Part shown: one piece after another, positions 10,787-19,536 of the stretch
Position numbering within the stretch: the stretch's first letter is position 1
Layout: the number at the start of each line of letters is the position of its first letter
Origin: Rhizoctonia solani
Lineage: Eukaryota; Basidiomycota; Agaricomycetes; Cantharellales; Ceratobasidiaceae
Length of the DNA: 64,000 nt
Reading direction: 5' to 3'
Assembly: GCF_016906535.1 (NCBI RefSeq)
Contig: NC_057383.1
Coordinates: forward strand, 930,001 to 994,000
Notes under the pieces: model-generated
Databases searched by the model: none
What the model was told of the DNA's origin: nothing
Seen by the model: the letters and a program-made list of their open reading frames with translations, nothing else
Translations under genes and position numbers: made by a program

Positions 10787-13700
10787 CTAAAGGCTCTTGG
10801 CGGCGTCACGAGCCTTTCTGAGTCTAGCCTGATTGAAGCGCTTGATCTCCTCCTGGCTGTGTTCCAATAGTTCCTCGGGCTCCCAGGAGTTGTCTTCTGG
10901 GCCGTAACCTTTCCATTTAATCAGATAAAACCATTTCCCTCTTTGTTGCTTTGAGTCAATGATTTGTTCTACTTCGTATTCCTCTTCTCCCTCTATTGTT
11001 TCAGGGGGAGGTCGCTCTGGGAACGGCTGACTTGGAGATTCGTAGCTTCTGGATAATAACCCGACGTAGAAGACATCATGGATTTTCAGGGTTTCCGGTA
11101 ATTCTAGACGGTAGGCGTGGCTGGAAACCTTTTCGATGACTTTGAAAGGTCCTAGTCGTTTGGGGTCCAGCTTATTTGAGTTGGTCCTAAGCTCTACGTT
11201 TTTTCCATCTAGCCAGACCTTCTCCCCTACTGAATATTCCGGTACTGTTCCCTTGTCCCTGATCATCCGTTCTTTGCTCATTCTGAGGGCTGATTCGGCC
11301 TCTTTCCATTCTTGGGCTAACGTGTCAGCTACCGCATCTGCTTCTGGAACGTTGGCTGGGATGTTGGAAGGGTTCATGATTGGGTTTTGTCCATAGACAA
11401 GTTCAAAGGGTGTTTTTCCGGTTGACGCGTGTTTGGCGTTGTTGTATGCGTACTCAGCCAAAGGTAGCCAAGTGGCCCAATCCAAATGGTCGGCGGCTAC
11501 GTAGGAGCATAGGTAAAACTCAATGAACTGGTTCACCCTTTCTGTCTGTCCATCTGATTCGGGGTGGTACGCAGAGGAGAAGGCTGGTTTGACTCCAAGT
11601 TGTTGGTAGAGGGCCCTTAAGAACTTTCCAGTGAAGGTGGTTCCGCGGTCAGAGATTGTTTTGACCGGTAATCTGTGAAGTTTCCACACATGGGTGATGA
11701 AAAGATCTGCAAGGCCTTTGGCGGTAACTTTCTTGGAGGTGGGGATGAAGTGCCCAAACTTGGAGAATGAATCAATCACCACTAAGATAGCGTCGTGACC
11801 CTGTGACTTGGGGAACCCAGTGATGAAATCGTAGGAGATGGTGTGAAACGGGAACGGGGGGACTTCCAAAGGTTTCAGCGCAATGACCGGTGCATGGGCT
11901 TGCCGGTTGGCTTGGCATACGGGGCAACATTCTACCCACTCTTTGGCGGAGGACTTCATCCCTGGCCACCAGTAATTGCGACTTAACAGTTCAAGTGTAC
12001 GTTGTTGCCCTGGGTGTCCTGCCAGCGGTGAGTCGTGGAATTCCCTGAGTAGCCGGTCTTTTGTGGATTCTGAGTCTGGAACCACCAACTTTCCGCGGTA
12101 CCATAATAGGTCTTCTTCCCAATCATATTCCCTGTAGGCCTTTCGAATTGACAGAGGTGCGTTGTCCGCGTCTTCTGTGAGGAACTTGATGATGGGTTCA
12201 AGTGACGGGTCATCCCTGAGTTTGGTGCGGATTTCTGAGACAATATTGAGTTCCTCTTCTGACGTGTTGGCAAATACTTCCGCTGGTAGCATGACTTCTG
12301 GGTTTGGGGGCGTATCTACGTAGTCAGACCTTCTGGACAGTGCATCTGGTTTCCCTGATTGCTTCCCTGGGCGATAATGGATTTCAAAATTGAAATCGCT
12401 CAGGAATATGCGCCATCTGGCGTGCCTCCGGTTGAAGGTCCTGGCTTGCCTCCAGTATTCCAGGTTCCTGTGATCCGTGAAGACCTGGATTGGCTTGTCT
12501 GTAGCTTCTAGGAATATCCGCCATTCTTCTAATGCCTTGATTATTGCCAGGAGTTCCTTATCGTGGGTGTCGTAATTGGCTTCTGCTCCTGAGAATGATT
12601 TGGACATATAGGCAATGGGGTGTAACCGGTTGTCTGGGCCTCGCTGGCTGAGTATTGCTCCCATTGCTACCCCTGATGCGTCTGTTTCGAGGTAGTAGGG
12701 TAGGCCCGGGTTGGAGTGAATAAGGACCGGTGACTGGGTGACAAGAAGCTTTAATTCCTGGAACGCTGCTTCCTCTAGGTTACCCCATGACCAAGGGGTT
12801 TCCTTTTTGGTGAGATTATGCAGAGGGCGTGCGACCGCACTGAAGTTGGGGATAAACCGGCGGAGGTAATTGACAAAACCTAGGAAGGCCTGGACTTGTT
12901 TAACCGTCTTGGGCTGTGGCCATGACGTGACTGCCTCAATCTTTTTCTGGTCCATGGAGAAACCGGCTGGGGATATGACAATGCCTAAGTAATCCACCGT
13001 AGTGACGTGGAAGTGGCATTTAGAGAGCTTGCAAAACAACTGGTTTTTCATTAGCCTTGATAGGACTTCCTTAACGTGTTCCGGGTGCTTCTCGGGGTCT
13101 TCTGAGAAGATGAGGATATCATCCAGGTAGATTACCACTGTGACGTCAATGAGATCCCTGAACAAGTCATTCATGAAATGTTGGAAGGCGGCCGGGGCGT
13201 TGGTGAGACCAAAGGGCATGACCAGATATTCGAATAGTCCATACTTAGTCCTAAAGGCCGTCTTCCATTCATCTCCTTCTTTAATTCTGACGTTGTTATA
13301 GCCCCAACGAAGATCCAACTTGGTGAAGAGTTTTGCATTCCTTAGTTTGGCCATAAGGTCATCTTGCCTGGGGAGAGGGTAGACATTTTTATGAGTGACC
13401 TCGTTCAACTTCCTATAATCAACAACCAGTCTGAGGGAGCCATCTGCCTTTTTTACAAACATGACTGGGGCGCCTGCTGAGGAGGTACTAGGGCGGATTT
13501 TGCCTGTTGCCAGCTCCTCGTCAATGTGTTGTTTCAGCGCCCTGGATTCTGCATCGGTCATGCCATAAATGGGTCCGGGTGAGAGTTTGGCATCAGGAAG
13601 AAGGTCAATGGAAATGTCATATTCCCTGTGGGGGGGAAGGACCTTAAATTCTTCTTTGCCAAATACTCTTGCAAACTCATGGTATTGGGTAGGGAGGTCT

Positions 13701-14308
13701 GCCAAGGGGTCAGGATCCGCTTCTTCCTCAGAGGCAATTTGAACCTGTTCTGGGAATGTGACAAGTCCCTGTTGCCAGTCGATTAGGGGGGATTCCGATG
13801 TGAGCCAGGTCATGCCAAGAATAGCCGGGGTGTTGCCTATGGGGCAAACAAGGAAAGGAATGTGGTGGGGATGGCCATTGGCCGAGACCGCAAGTTGAAC
13901 CTGGTGCCAAATGCGACCAGTCTGAGATATGGTACCATCTAACATCCTCACTACTCGTGGATTTTCGAGTAGGGTTTTTGGGATTTTCAATTTTTCTACT
14001 AGAGTGGGGGATATAAAATTGGAGGTGGCGCCGGAGTCAATGAGGGTTTTGATAGGGTCCGTCGGGTAGTCACGCAGTATTATATCAAGAAAGAGTAAGG
14101 GTTTCTTGTTTGAGTCCATTGCAATATTTACAAATTCCGAGACTGATACATGCGATTCTAATTTAGAGACCAAGGGCTTGACGGTAGCTCTTGGCCTCAT
14201 TCTTTTTCCGACTCGTCCTGGGCCACCTTGGCAGTTTCCTTGGGAGTGGCCTTCCAGCCATTGGGACATTGTTTGATCCCATGTCCCTTCTGACCGCACT
14301 TGACACAA
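10787..14308 (-). CDS. D1 gypsy pol polyprotein (intact)
   Basis: 1173 residues from the first Met, uninterrupted. Protease with LIDSGATSNFISP (intact DSG), RT with VVIYLDDILIFS, RNase H (LETDASGVAMGAIL, DKELLAII, FTDHRNLEYW), integrase (HHCC zinc module, then VVIDSFSK, TISDRGTTF, DGQTERVN) and a C-terminal chromodomain (YLIKWKGYGPEDNSWEP). The frame overlaps gag by about 110 bases and is in the -1 frame relative to it, so it is probably expressed as a Gag-Pol fusion and the Met at 14308 is not necessarily used. The chromodomain suggests targeting to H3K9-methylated chromatin. This is the best candidate in the window for a working enzyme set. Confidence 0.95.
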   Translation of the reverse strand: MCQVRSEGTWDQTMSQWLEGHSQGNCQGGPGRVGKRMRPRATVKPLVSKLESHVSVSEFVNIAMDSNKKPLLFLDIILRDYPTDPIKTLIDSGATSNFISPTLVEKLKIPKTLLENPRVVRMLDGTISQTGRIWHQVQLAVSANGHPHHIPFLVCPIGNTPAILGMTWLTSESPLIDWQQGLVTFPEQVQIASEEEADPDPLADLPTQYHEFARVFGKEEFKVLPPHREYDISIDLLPDAKLSPGPIYGMTDAESRALKQHIDEELATGKIRPSTSSAGAPVMFVKKADGSLRLVVDYRKLNEVTHKNVYPLPRQDDLMAKLRNAKLFTKLDLRWGYNNVRIKEGDEWKTAFRTKYGLFEYLVMPFGLTNAPAAFQHFMNDLFRDLIDVTVVIYLDDILIFSEDPEKHPEHVKEVLSRLMKNQLFCKLSKCHFHVTTVDYLGIVISPAGFSMDQKKIEAVTSWPQPKTVKQVQAFLGFVNYLRRFIPNFSAVARPLHNLTKKETPWSWGNLEEAAFQELKLLVTQSPVLIHSNPGLPYYLETDASGVAMGAILSQRGPDNRLHPIAYMSKSFSGAEANYDTHDKELLAIIKALEEWRIFLEATDKPIQVFTDHRNLEYWRQARTFNRRHARWRIFLSDFNFEIHYRPGKQSGKPDALSRRSDYVDTPPNPEVMLPAEVFANTSEEELNIVSEIRTKLRDDPSLEPIIKFLTEDADNAPLSIRKAYREYDWEEDLLWYRGKLVVPDSESTKDRLLREFHDSPLAGHPGQQRTLELLSRNYWWPGMKSSAKEWVECCPVCQANRQAHAPVIALKPLEVPPFPFHTISYDFITGFPKSQGHDAILVVIDSFSKFGHFIPTSKKVTAKGLADLFITHVWKLHRLPVKTISDRGTTFTGKFLRALYQQLGVKPAFSSAYHPESDGQTERVNQFIEFYLCSYVAADHLDWATWLPLAEYAYNNAKHASTGKTPFELVYGQNPIMNPSNIPANVPEADAVADTLAQEWKEAESALRMSKERMIRDKGTVPEYSVGEKVWLDGKNVELRTNSNKLDPKRLGPFKVIEKVSSHAYRLELPETLKIHDVFYVGLLSRSYESPSQPFPERPPPETIEGEEEYEVEQIIDSKQQRGKWFYLIKWKGYGPEDNSWEPEELLEHSQEEIKRFNQARLRKARDAAKSL

Positions 14309-15396
14309 AGGCCAGACGCGCGACGACGATCCCTTTCTTCCGGTGTGACATAATTAGGGTCCTCGGAGAGGCGGACCCGTTGGGTGGTGGTAGTGGTGGA
14401 AGTGGCCATGGTGGCCGGGGATTTGGCAGGGAGCTTCTTTGGACGGTTTTCCTCGTTTTCCCGACGAGTATTGTCAATTTTGACCGAGGCAGCAAATATG
14501 GCTTCTAGGTCGTCGTCGGGAATATTGTCCTTGGTGGACAAGAGTTCTTTCACCTTCCAGTGAAGGCCGCGCGTGAACTGGGCAATGTACGCCTCAGTAT
14601 TCCAGTCAAGTTCCGCCATGAGGTTGCAGAATTCAGTGACGTACTCAGACGTGGTCGTGGTCTGAGTTAATGCGGCAATCTTCCTGGCAGCCGCCCTCTT
14701 TGCGTCTGGATCAGCGAAGGCTTCCTTGAATTTGGCCGTTAAGGCCGGGATGGTGGTGGGGGGATTTCCCTCGCCCTTGATGATAGTCCCAATAATGGGA
14801 AGAGCCCAATCGGCGGCTTTGTCTGTCATGTGGTACAGAATCCACACAACCATTTGTTCCTCTTCATCGAATTGATCTCAATGAAGCGCGACCCACAGCA
14901 GCATACGGTCTAGCCACTGGGTTGCCTTCCGTCCCCTGGAGTCTCCCTTGTATGGGTCTGGGAGCTCCATCTTGGGTTGCTTTACGCTGGACCCTGAATC
15001 GAAGGGGGTGAGGGAGCTGAGGCTCCGTTTAGGCGTGTCGCGAGGCTCTTTTTTGGGAGCTCGCCTGGGTTCTTCCTCCTCTTCTGAGTCAAAACCCATT
15101 CCTCTTGATGGGCGGAAGGGGGCCTTGAGTCCAGGCCTAACCGTTCCTGGAGTGTGCGCTTCTCCCCCTGTGTGAGTGGGGGGAGTGACAGGCCCAGCCA
15201 ATGGGCCAGGCTGGGCTTGGGTTCCTTGGTCCTTGTCGCCGAGTAAGTCGGCGGTCTCCTTACATATGGCCTTGAGCTCATTGAGCTGTTGGCCTTGTGA
15301 TTTGATTTGGTCCTGGAGGGACCCGACTGTGGCTGTGAGGGCTGTGATAGCCTCAAGGAGAGCGGCAAGGGACGGTTCCGGTTCCATCCTTGGCAA
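14197..15396 (-). pseudogene. D1 gag with one in-frame stop
   Basis: A single frame of 400 codons from Met 15396 to the stop at 14197-14199, interrupted by TGA at 14878-14880. N-terminal coiled-coil-like part (LLEAITALTATVGSLQDQIK), an acidic and Pro-rich linker, capsid region, then CCHC knuckle CVKCGQKGHGIKQC. The stop context is ALH-stop-DQF. An Arg CGA to TGA change is the simplest explanation. At the 3' end the codons TCG GAA AAA GAA TGA sit where A and C have TTG GGA AAA, so the frameshift site is present but degenerate (GGAAAAA). Confidence 0.88.
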
Positions 15397-15891
15397 GTCT
15401 CGCGAAGTGGGAGATGCGCTGCGAGAGGGTGGTTGGGAATTGGTTGGAACGGAACGTCGAGAGGAGCGGCTAGAGGGACGGGAGTATGGGTGTGGGACTC
15501 CAGAGTGTGTGGAGGGAATGGTGGAAACGGCGTGGGGGAGATAGTGCCTATATCAGGACTTATGGGCGGTTTTTGTGTAGTATGTGGGCGCTAAACCTTT
15601 GCGTCAAGCACCTAGCGTTGGATAGTCCCTACAGCAAATCAACAGATCTAGCGATTGTGATATGAGCGGGTTTTCTACAAGCGGGTGTTTCAGCTGACTA
15701 AGGTCGCTAACTACTGTGTTCCGGCGAAACACGTGGTATGCGGGGGATTAGAGCCCGTCTGCCTTATAGCAATTTGGTACTACGTGTGGGTGGGGGGTTT
15801 TTGATTATTCTACCCCGCAAGGTGGCCCAGATCACGTGTTTTCCCTTGTGCTAGTACAGGGGGTCCTCTCCTTGTTGAACAAGCCTACAAG
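15397..15891 (-). promoter_or_regulatory. D1 5' leader (untranslated)
   Basis: No reading frame supported. Blocks of this leader recur in the same order in A2, C and E leaders although the coding parts have diverged: an AGCGTTGGA block near 15612, a run near 15660-15690 that includes GGGTTTTCTACAAGCGGG, a TGGTATGCGGG block near 15735, GCAATTTGGTACTA near 15770, and CCCTTGTGCTAGTACAGGGG at 15843-15862 (plus strand), which is identical in C. It probably carries RNA packaging or priming structure. Confidence 0.6.
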
Positions 15892-15904
15892 AAGTCAATT
15901 TTAC
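15892..15904 (-). other. D1 primer site, self-priming type
   Basis: On the minus strand GTAAAATTGACTT lies two bases inside the 5' LTR. Its complement AAGTCAATTTTAC is found exactly in the D2 LTR at 22703-22715, 34 bases past TATATATA, and with two mismatches in D1's own LTR (16164-16176). The mismatches are CA/TG at a position that is CG in the solo D LTR near 4713. No similarity to the usual tRNA-type TGG start. Confidence 0.72.
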
Positions 15905-15906
15905 AA

Positions 15907-16468
15907 TGTCGTACACCACTGTAATGTGGGTACACACTAGTGAAGGCGGGCGCTTGGGGCCGTACTACTACAAGCTTATGTAATCTGACTAACTAACTAA
16001 GGCTATACTAACACCGCTTAAGGCGGTCTACTACTCCTATACTACTGCAGGGGGGCCTTAGGCCTGGGAGGTGTGGTGAGTAAGATAGAGAAGTTGCTAC
16101 TGATGACTAAGGGGGCCGGCTACTTAGCTGGCTGGTTATCCTCCTCAATGAGTATGAGACGAGGTAAAATCAACTTGGGGTCTCCAAGCAATTTCCCTAC
16201 TGTATATATAGACAAAGGCGCACTATTTACATGGTCTGTGCTCGTGAGAGAAGAAGTACATGGTGGGAAAAGGAAGCGTGCTGCGGGCTGCGCAGAAGCG
16301 TGGATTTCTCCTAAGCGCCCTTGGCACGGCATCTCGGCGCGGCATCTCGGCATAATAAGCGCCGAGGTCACGTGATCAAAAAAACAAAAGATATCAAGTC
16401 CGTAAAAAATACTAAAAATAATAGAAAAAATAGGCGATTCCAATGGTATAATCAAGGGGGTTGTAACA
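15907..16468 (-). repeat. D1 5' LTR
   Basis: The same 562-bp repeat as 10214-10775. On the minus strand it carries the CACGTG box, the TATATATA box (plus strand near 16203) and the likely RNA start. Confidence 0.95.
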
Positions 16469-16906
16469 ATATTCCTCGTAATAATGGATACGCCCTTTTC
16501 CGTCTTGGGTGATATCCTGGATTGAGCAATGGAAGTTGTCTAACTTGATTTCTTTCTCTACCAATAGCCTGTCCTTTTCTTCTATAAGGCGTTCTTGTTC
16601 TTCGATAGTTAAAGCAAGATTGCGATTATGTGATTCGAGGTTTGCAATCAGATTCTTGTGTTCTTGTGCCTCTGTTTTGTATATGGTATTGAGGCGTTCA
16701 GCAAACGATCGATGGCTTTTTAAGATTGCAATGTTTTGGACAAGGCCAGGTTTCTCGATTCGTGCTATGTGCTCTTCAAGGTTCTCAATTCGACCCACAA
16801 GGATGTGATTGATGTCAACAAGGGTTTTTTCAAGGTAGAGATATTGGGTGACAATGGAGTAAGGCCAGAAAATGGCAAAGAGGATGAGATCTAAAAAATC
16901 GAACAC
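16469..16906 (-). pseudogene. A2 gag N-terminal part
   Basis: About 145 codons from Met 16906. A hydrophobic opening (LDLILFAIFWPYSIV) is followed by a long coiled-coil with Leu/Glu heptads (TIEEQERLIEEKDRLLVEKE). D1 cuts the frame at ATATT; the continuation is 8642-10210. A3 gag (34500-36503) shows the uninterrupted form. Confidence 0.88.
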
Positions 16907-17274
16907 TAGAATGCGTTCCCGATATAAATCAGTACTCGATCAGATAGATAAAACGGTTTTATAGCGCTAAACTACTAACTGTTTGCTTTCCTACTAGCGT
17001 TAGACTATCCTTATACTAATATCAACAGCTGTGTGCAATTGTGATGATTAGTCAGGTTTTTAGTAAGCGGAAGGTTGGCTGACTAACAGCGTATGGCTAA
17101 GGGTGCGGACACCTTGGTATGCGGACAATTGCTGGCAAAGGGCTATCCCGCAACCGTACTGGTACTCGTATTCCTGTCTTTGATTATGACACAGGGGCTA
17201 CAATGTGATACCGTTTCGGGCTTTGGTGCTTATCTAAGCGCAGTTCTCGTTTGTTGACAAGAGTACGAGTGTAA
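16907..17274 (-). promoter_or_regulatory. A2 5' leader
   Basis: Untranslated leader between primer site and gag start. It shares ordered sequence blocks with the D1 and C leaders (GCGCTAAA near 16964, CTAGCGTTAGACTA near 16995, ATCAACAG, CTGACTAACAG, GGTATGCGGACAATT near 17115, ACTGGTACT, TTTGATTATGAC near 17180). Confidence 0.6.
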
Positions 17275-17287
17275 CAAGACTTGACCT
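17275..17287 (-). other. A2 primer site, self-priming type
   Basis: On the minus strand AGGTCAAGTCTTG lies two bases inside the 5' LTR. Its exact 13-base complement CAAGACTTGACCT occurs in the LTR itself (plus-strand AGGTCAAGTCTTG at 17508-17520), just downstream of a TATTTAAA box. This is the arrangement of Tf1, whose mRNA 5' end primes its own reverse transcription. Confidence 0.8.
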
Positions 17288-17289
17288 AG

Positions 17290-17734
17290 TGTCACGACTA
17301 AGCTTGGACCTATGATACAAGTAGGCTTAAAGTCCGTGGCCCTATCACCAATGGACTATGAGGCAAAGAGGGGCGACAAGGGCCCAAGGGGTATGGTATG
17401 GGTAGAGGGCAACGAGGCCTGGGTTAAGGGTTTGTAGTAAAGTGCACTGATGGCCAACTAGGGGCCTGGGCAATAGGTAAGGGTAAGCTTAGGATGAATT
17501 GACGAAGAGGTCAAGTCTTGCTGTTTAGCAGCAACTTGACCTGGTTTAAATACATGGGGGAAGCCACATCAAAAACAACAGTACTAAATAGTGAGTCATT
17601 TACAATTTCACATCATATATCAAATATGTCACATGATCTTGATGAGTCATAAATATATACCAAAAAAGGAAACTGTCTCAGAAAAAGGGTAGAAAATAGT
17701 AGAAAAAAGTGTCATGCCAATGAAGGTCATGACA
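17290..17734 (-). repeat. A2 5' LTR (445 bp)
   Basis: TGTCACGACTAAG to GGTCATGACA on the plus strand. The TATA-like box GTATTTAAACC lies on the minus strand near 17540-17549. The outer flank CCAGG matches 4175-4179. Confidence 0.94.
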
Positions 17735-17993
17735 CCAGGTCAAGTTGCCGCTAAACAGCAAGACTTGACCTCTTTGTCAATTCACCTGAGTTCTTACCTA
17801 TTCCCTTTGCCCAGGCCCCTAGTTGGCCATTAGTGCATATTACTTATAAATCACAACCCAGGCCTTGTTGCCCTCTACCCCCATCCATACCCCTTGGGCC
17901 TTTGTTGCCCCTCTTGCGTTTCATAGTCCATTGGTGATAGGGCCACAGACTTTAAGCCATACTTGTATCATAGGTCCAAGCTTAGTTGTGACA
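17735..17993 (+). repeat. solo A LTR, second part
   Basis: It starts with the duplicated CCAGG and completes the LTR begun at 3986, ending CTTAGTTGTGACA. GTATC follows at 17994-17998, matching 3981-3985. Confidence 0.9.
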
Positions 17994-19536
17994 GTATCCT
18001 ACCTTTGGGACTGTTTACTCCAAGGATGAAACACTTAGCCTTGGGACATCTAAGGACCCACACAGGTAAATACTGCCTTGGGGCAAATATTAGGAACTGT
18101 TGTTTGTTTACTATGTACCAAAGTATTGGCTCTCCTAAGTGTTTCAGTTGCCACATGTACCTCCTATACCCCCTCTTGGTATCAATCATGTATATACTTG
18201 TTTGTGCGCCTTCTCAGGGTATAAAAGGACCCTGTGAAGATGCTTCTAATGCATCCATTTATCCACTCTTATATATTGACATATACACACAAGTGTTGTA
18301 GACACATTTGATACCACAGATTTTATTCCAATTTTCTCAAATGTAAACAGAACCAAACAGACAACATTTTCAGTCACGTGATCTTGGCGCTTATATCATA
18401 CACTAAGCACCAAGCCACATCCCCATCTGCGCTTAATCATGTATACATAGCCACCTCCACCAATGACATCATCATGACATGTCAGTGACACATACACATG
18501 AGTAAGGCCAACTGTGGAGCAGGGTTCTTATTTGATACAGTATTGCATATAACACATTCGTAATTAGTCCTGTCTTGTAATATATAAAGGAGGCCCCCAA
18601 CCATGGTAACACCCAGGTCAATTACCTCTTGTTGCATCACACATTGTACAAGGGCCTTATAGCCCAGCAAGCCACTTAGTTATACACCTTAAGCGTTGTT
18701 CTCACTGTATGTACATAGCCTGTTGCTGCCTTATAGCGCGTGGACATTGTAGTTAGTTAGTTTGTTGTTGTAGGTAGCCCCCTTGCTGCCTTACACAGTT
18801 TTACTTAGTTTATACGGCCTCAAGTGCCTGCTGCCTTGACACCCCTTAAGGACGTCTAGGACACACAAGCCTTTAACAGCTTATCTGTGCATTTACTTTA
18901 GTGATTGACTCACTGTAAATAGCATAGGAGCTTATTTGGTGCACTAAGACCATAGGCCAGTCCCAACAGACACAGGGTAACCTATTAGTATACTTACTGC
19001 AACCCTGTGCCCCTTGACTGTCACAGTTGTTGAGTTCAACATTGAGTATAGTGCAACAATACTGTAAGGATTGTTGTGATTGAGTGATAGTGTTTCAATC
19101 TACCATACCCCTATATTGTAGATAGCTTTATCTACAATATCTCATAAATCCTAGATATATTTTAGGTACACCCCATAAGTCTTAAGTCTTACTTAAGCAT
19201 CTATAAGTCCTATACTTATTAGGCAAATCCTACAAATCCTGTACATTAGTCAGGTAACCCTCTTACCTAAGGTACTATCCCAGAGACCTTGAGTATACAT
19301 ACCCTTAGTCACTTAGGCTTAAGTAACATTAGTCTAAGGTACTATACATAACCAACCACCTGCACTTCATGGTTGCTAGACTATTTGTTAGGAGTTGTTA
19401 TTCCTGATAACCTAGCCTATATTGTGCATATATTCTGTGCATATATTCTGATTCTTAATATTGTTCTTAGTTATTCCCATATACATTGTGTATATAGTAA
19501 TTCTTTCTTACTCCTGTATTTACACAACTCTTAACA
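17994..19536. repeat. B element, inner part (left copy), with C solo LTR
   Basis: It continues the B copy started at 3443 and ends at CTCTTAACA next to D2 reverse-transcriptase sequence. A C solo LTR is inserted at 18294-18863. At 19113-19140 there is a perfect 12-bp inverted repeat (ATATTGTAGATA, 4-base loop). From 19150 to 19340 short motifs such as CTTAAGT, AAATCCT and CTAAGGTACTAT recur. No credible protein. Confidence 0.82.
18294..18863 (+). repeat. solo C LTR (570 bp)
   Basis: TGTTGTAGACAC to GACGTCTAGGACA. The flanking CACAAG is repeated on both sides, and the undisturbed B copy at 28833-30336 has the empty site. It contains a CACGTG box followed by ATCTTGGCGCTTAT near 18375 and a TATATAAAGG box near 18580. 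Confidence 0.9.

Larger units (their letters stand above)
10214..16468 (-). mobile_element. D1: full-length family D chromovirus
   Basis: LTRs at 10214-10775 and 15907-16468, each 562 bp, differ by one base that I can see (TTGG/TCGG near 10643, a CpG to TpG change). The TSD is ATATT (10209-10213, 16469-16473). Pol is intact; gag has one stop. It sits inside A2 gag and is the youngest-looking complete element here. Confidence 0.96.
4180..17734 (-). mobile_element. A2: full-length family A chromovirus with nested D1
   Basis: A minus-strand element bounded by LTRs at 4180-5190 (3') and 17290-17734 (5') and a TSD CCAGG (4175-4179, 17735-17739). Internal order in its own sense: primer site, leader, gag, pol, 3' LTR. 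It was later hit by D1 inside gag (10214-16468) and by a solo D LTR in the 3' LTR. Without these inserts it is about 6.7 kb, the same size as A3. It landed inside another copy of its own family's LTR. CpG content is visibly higher than in C or D2, so it is relatively young. Confidence 0.95.

Noticed and set aside
17275..17289. tRNA-primed primer-binding site
   Set aside because: The site does not start TGG and matches the element's own LTR far better than any tRNA 3' end I can recall.
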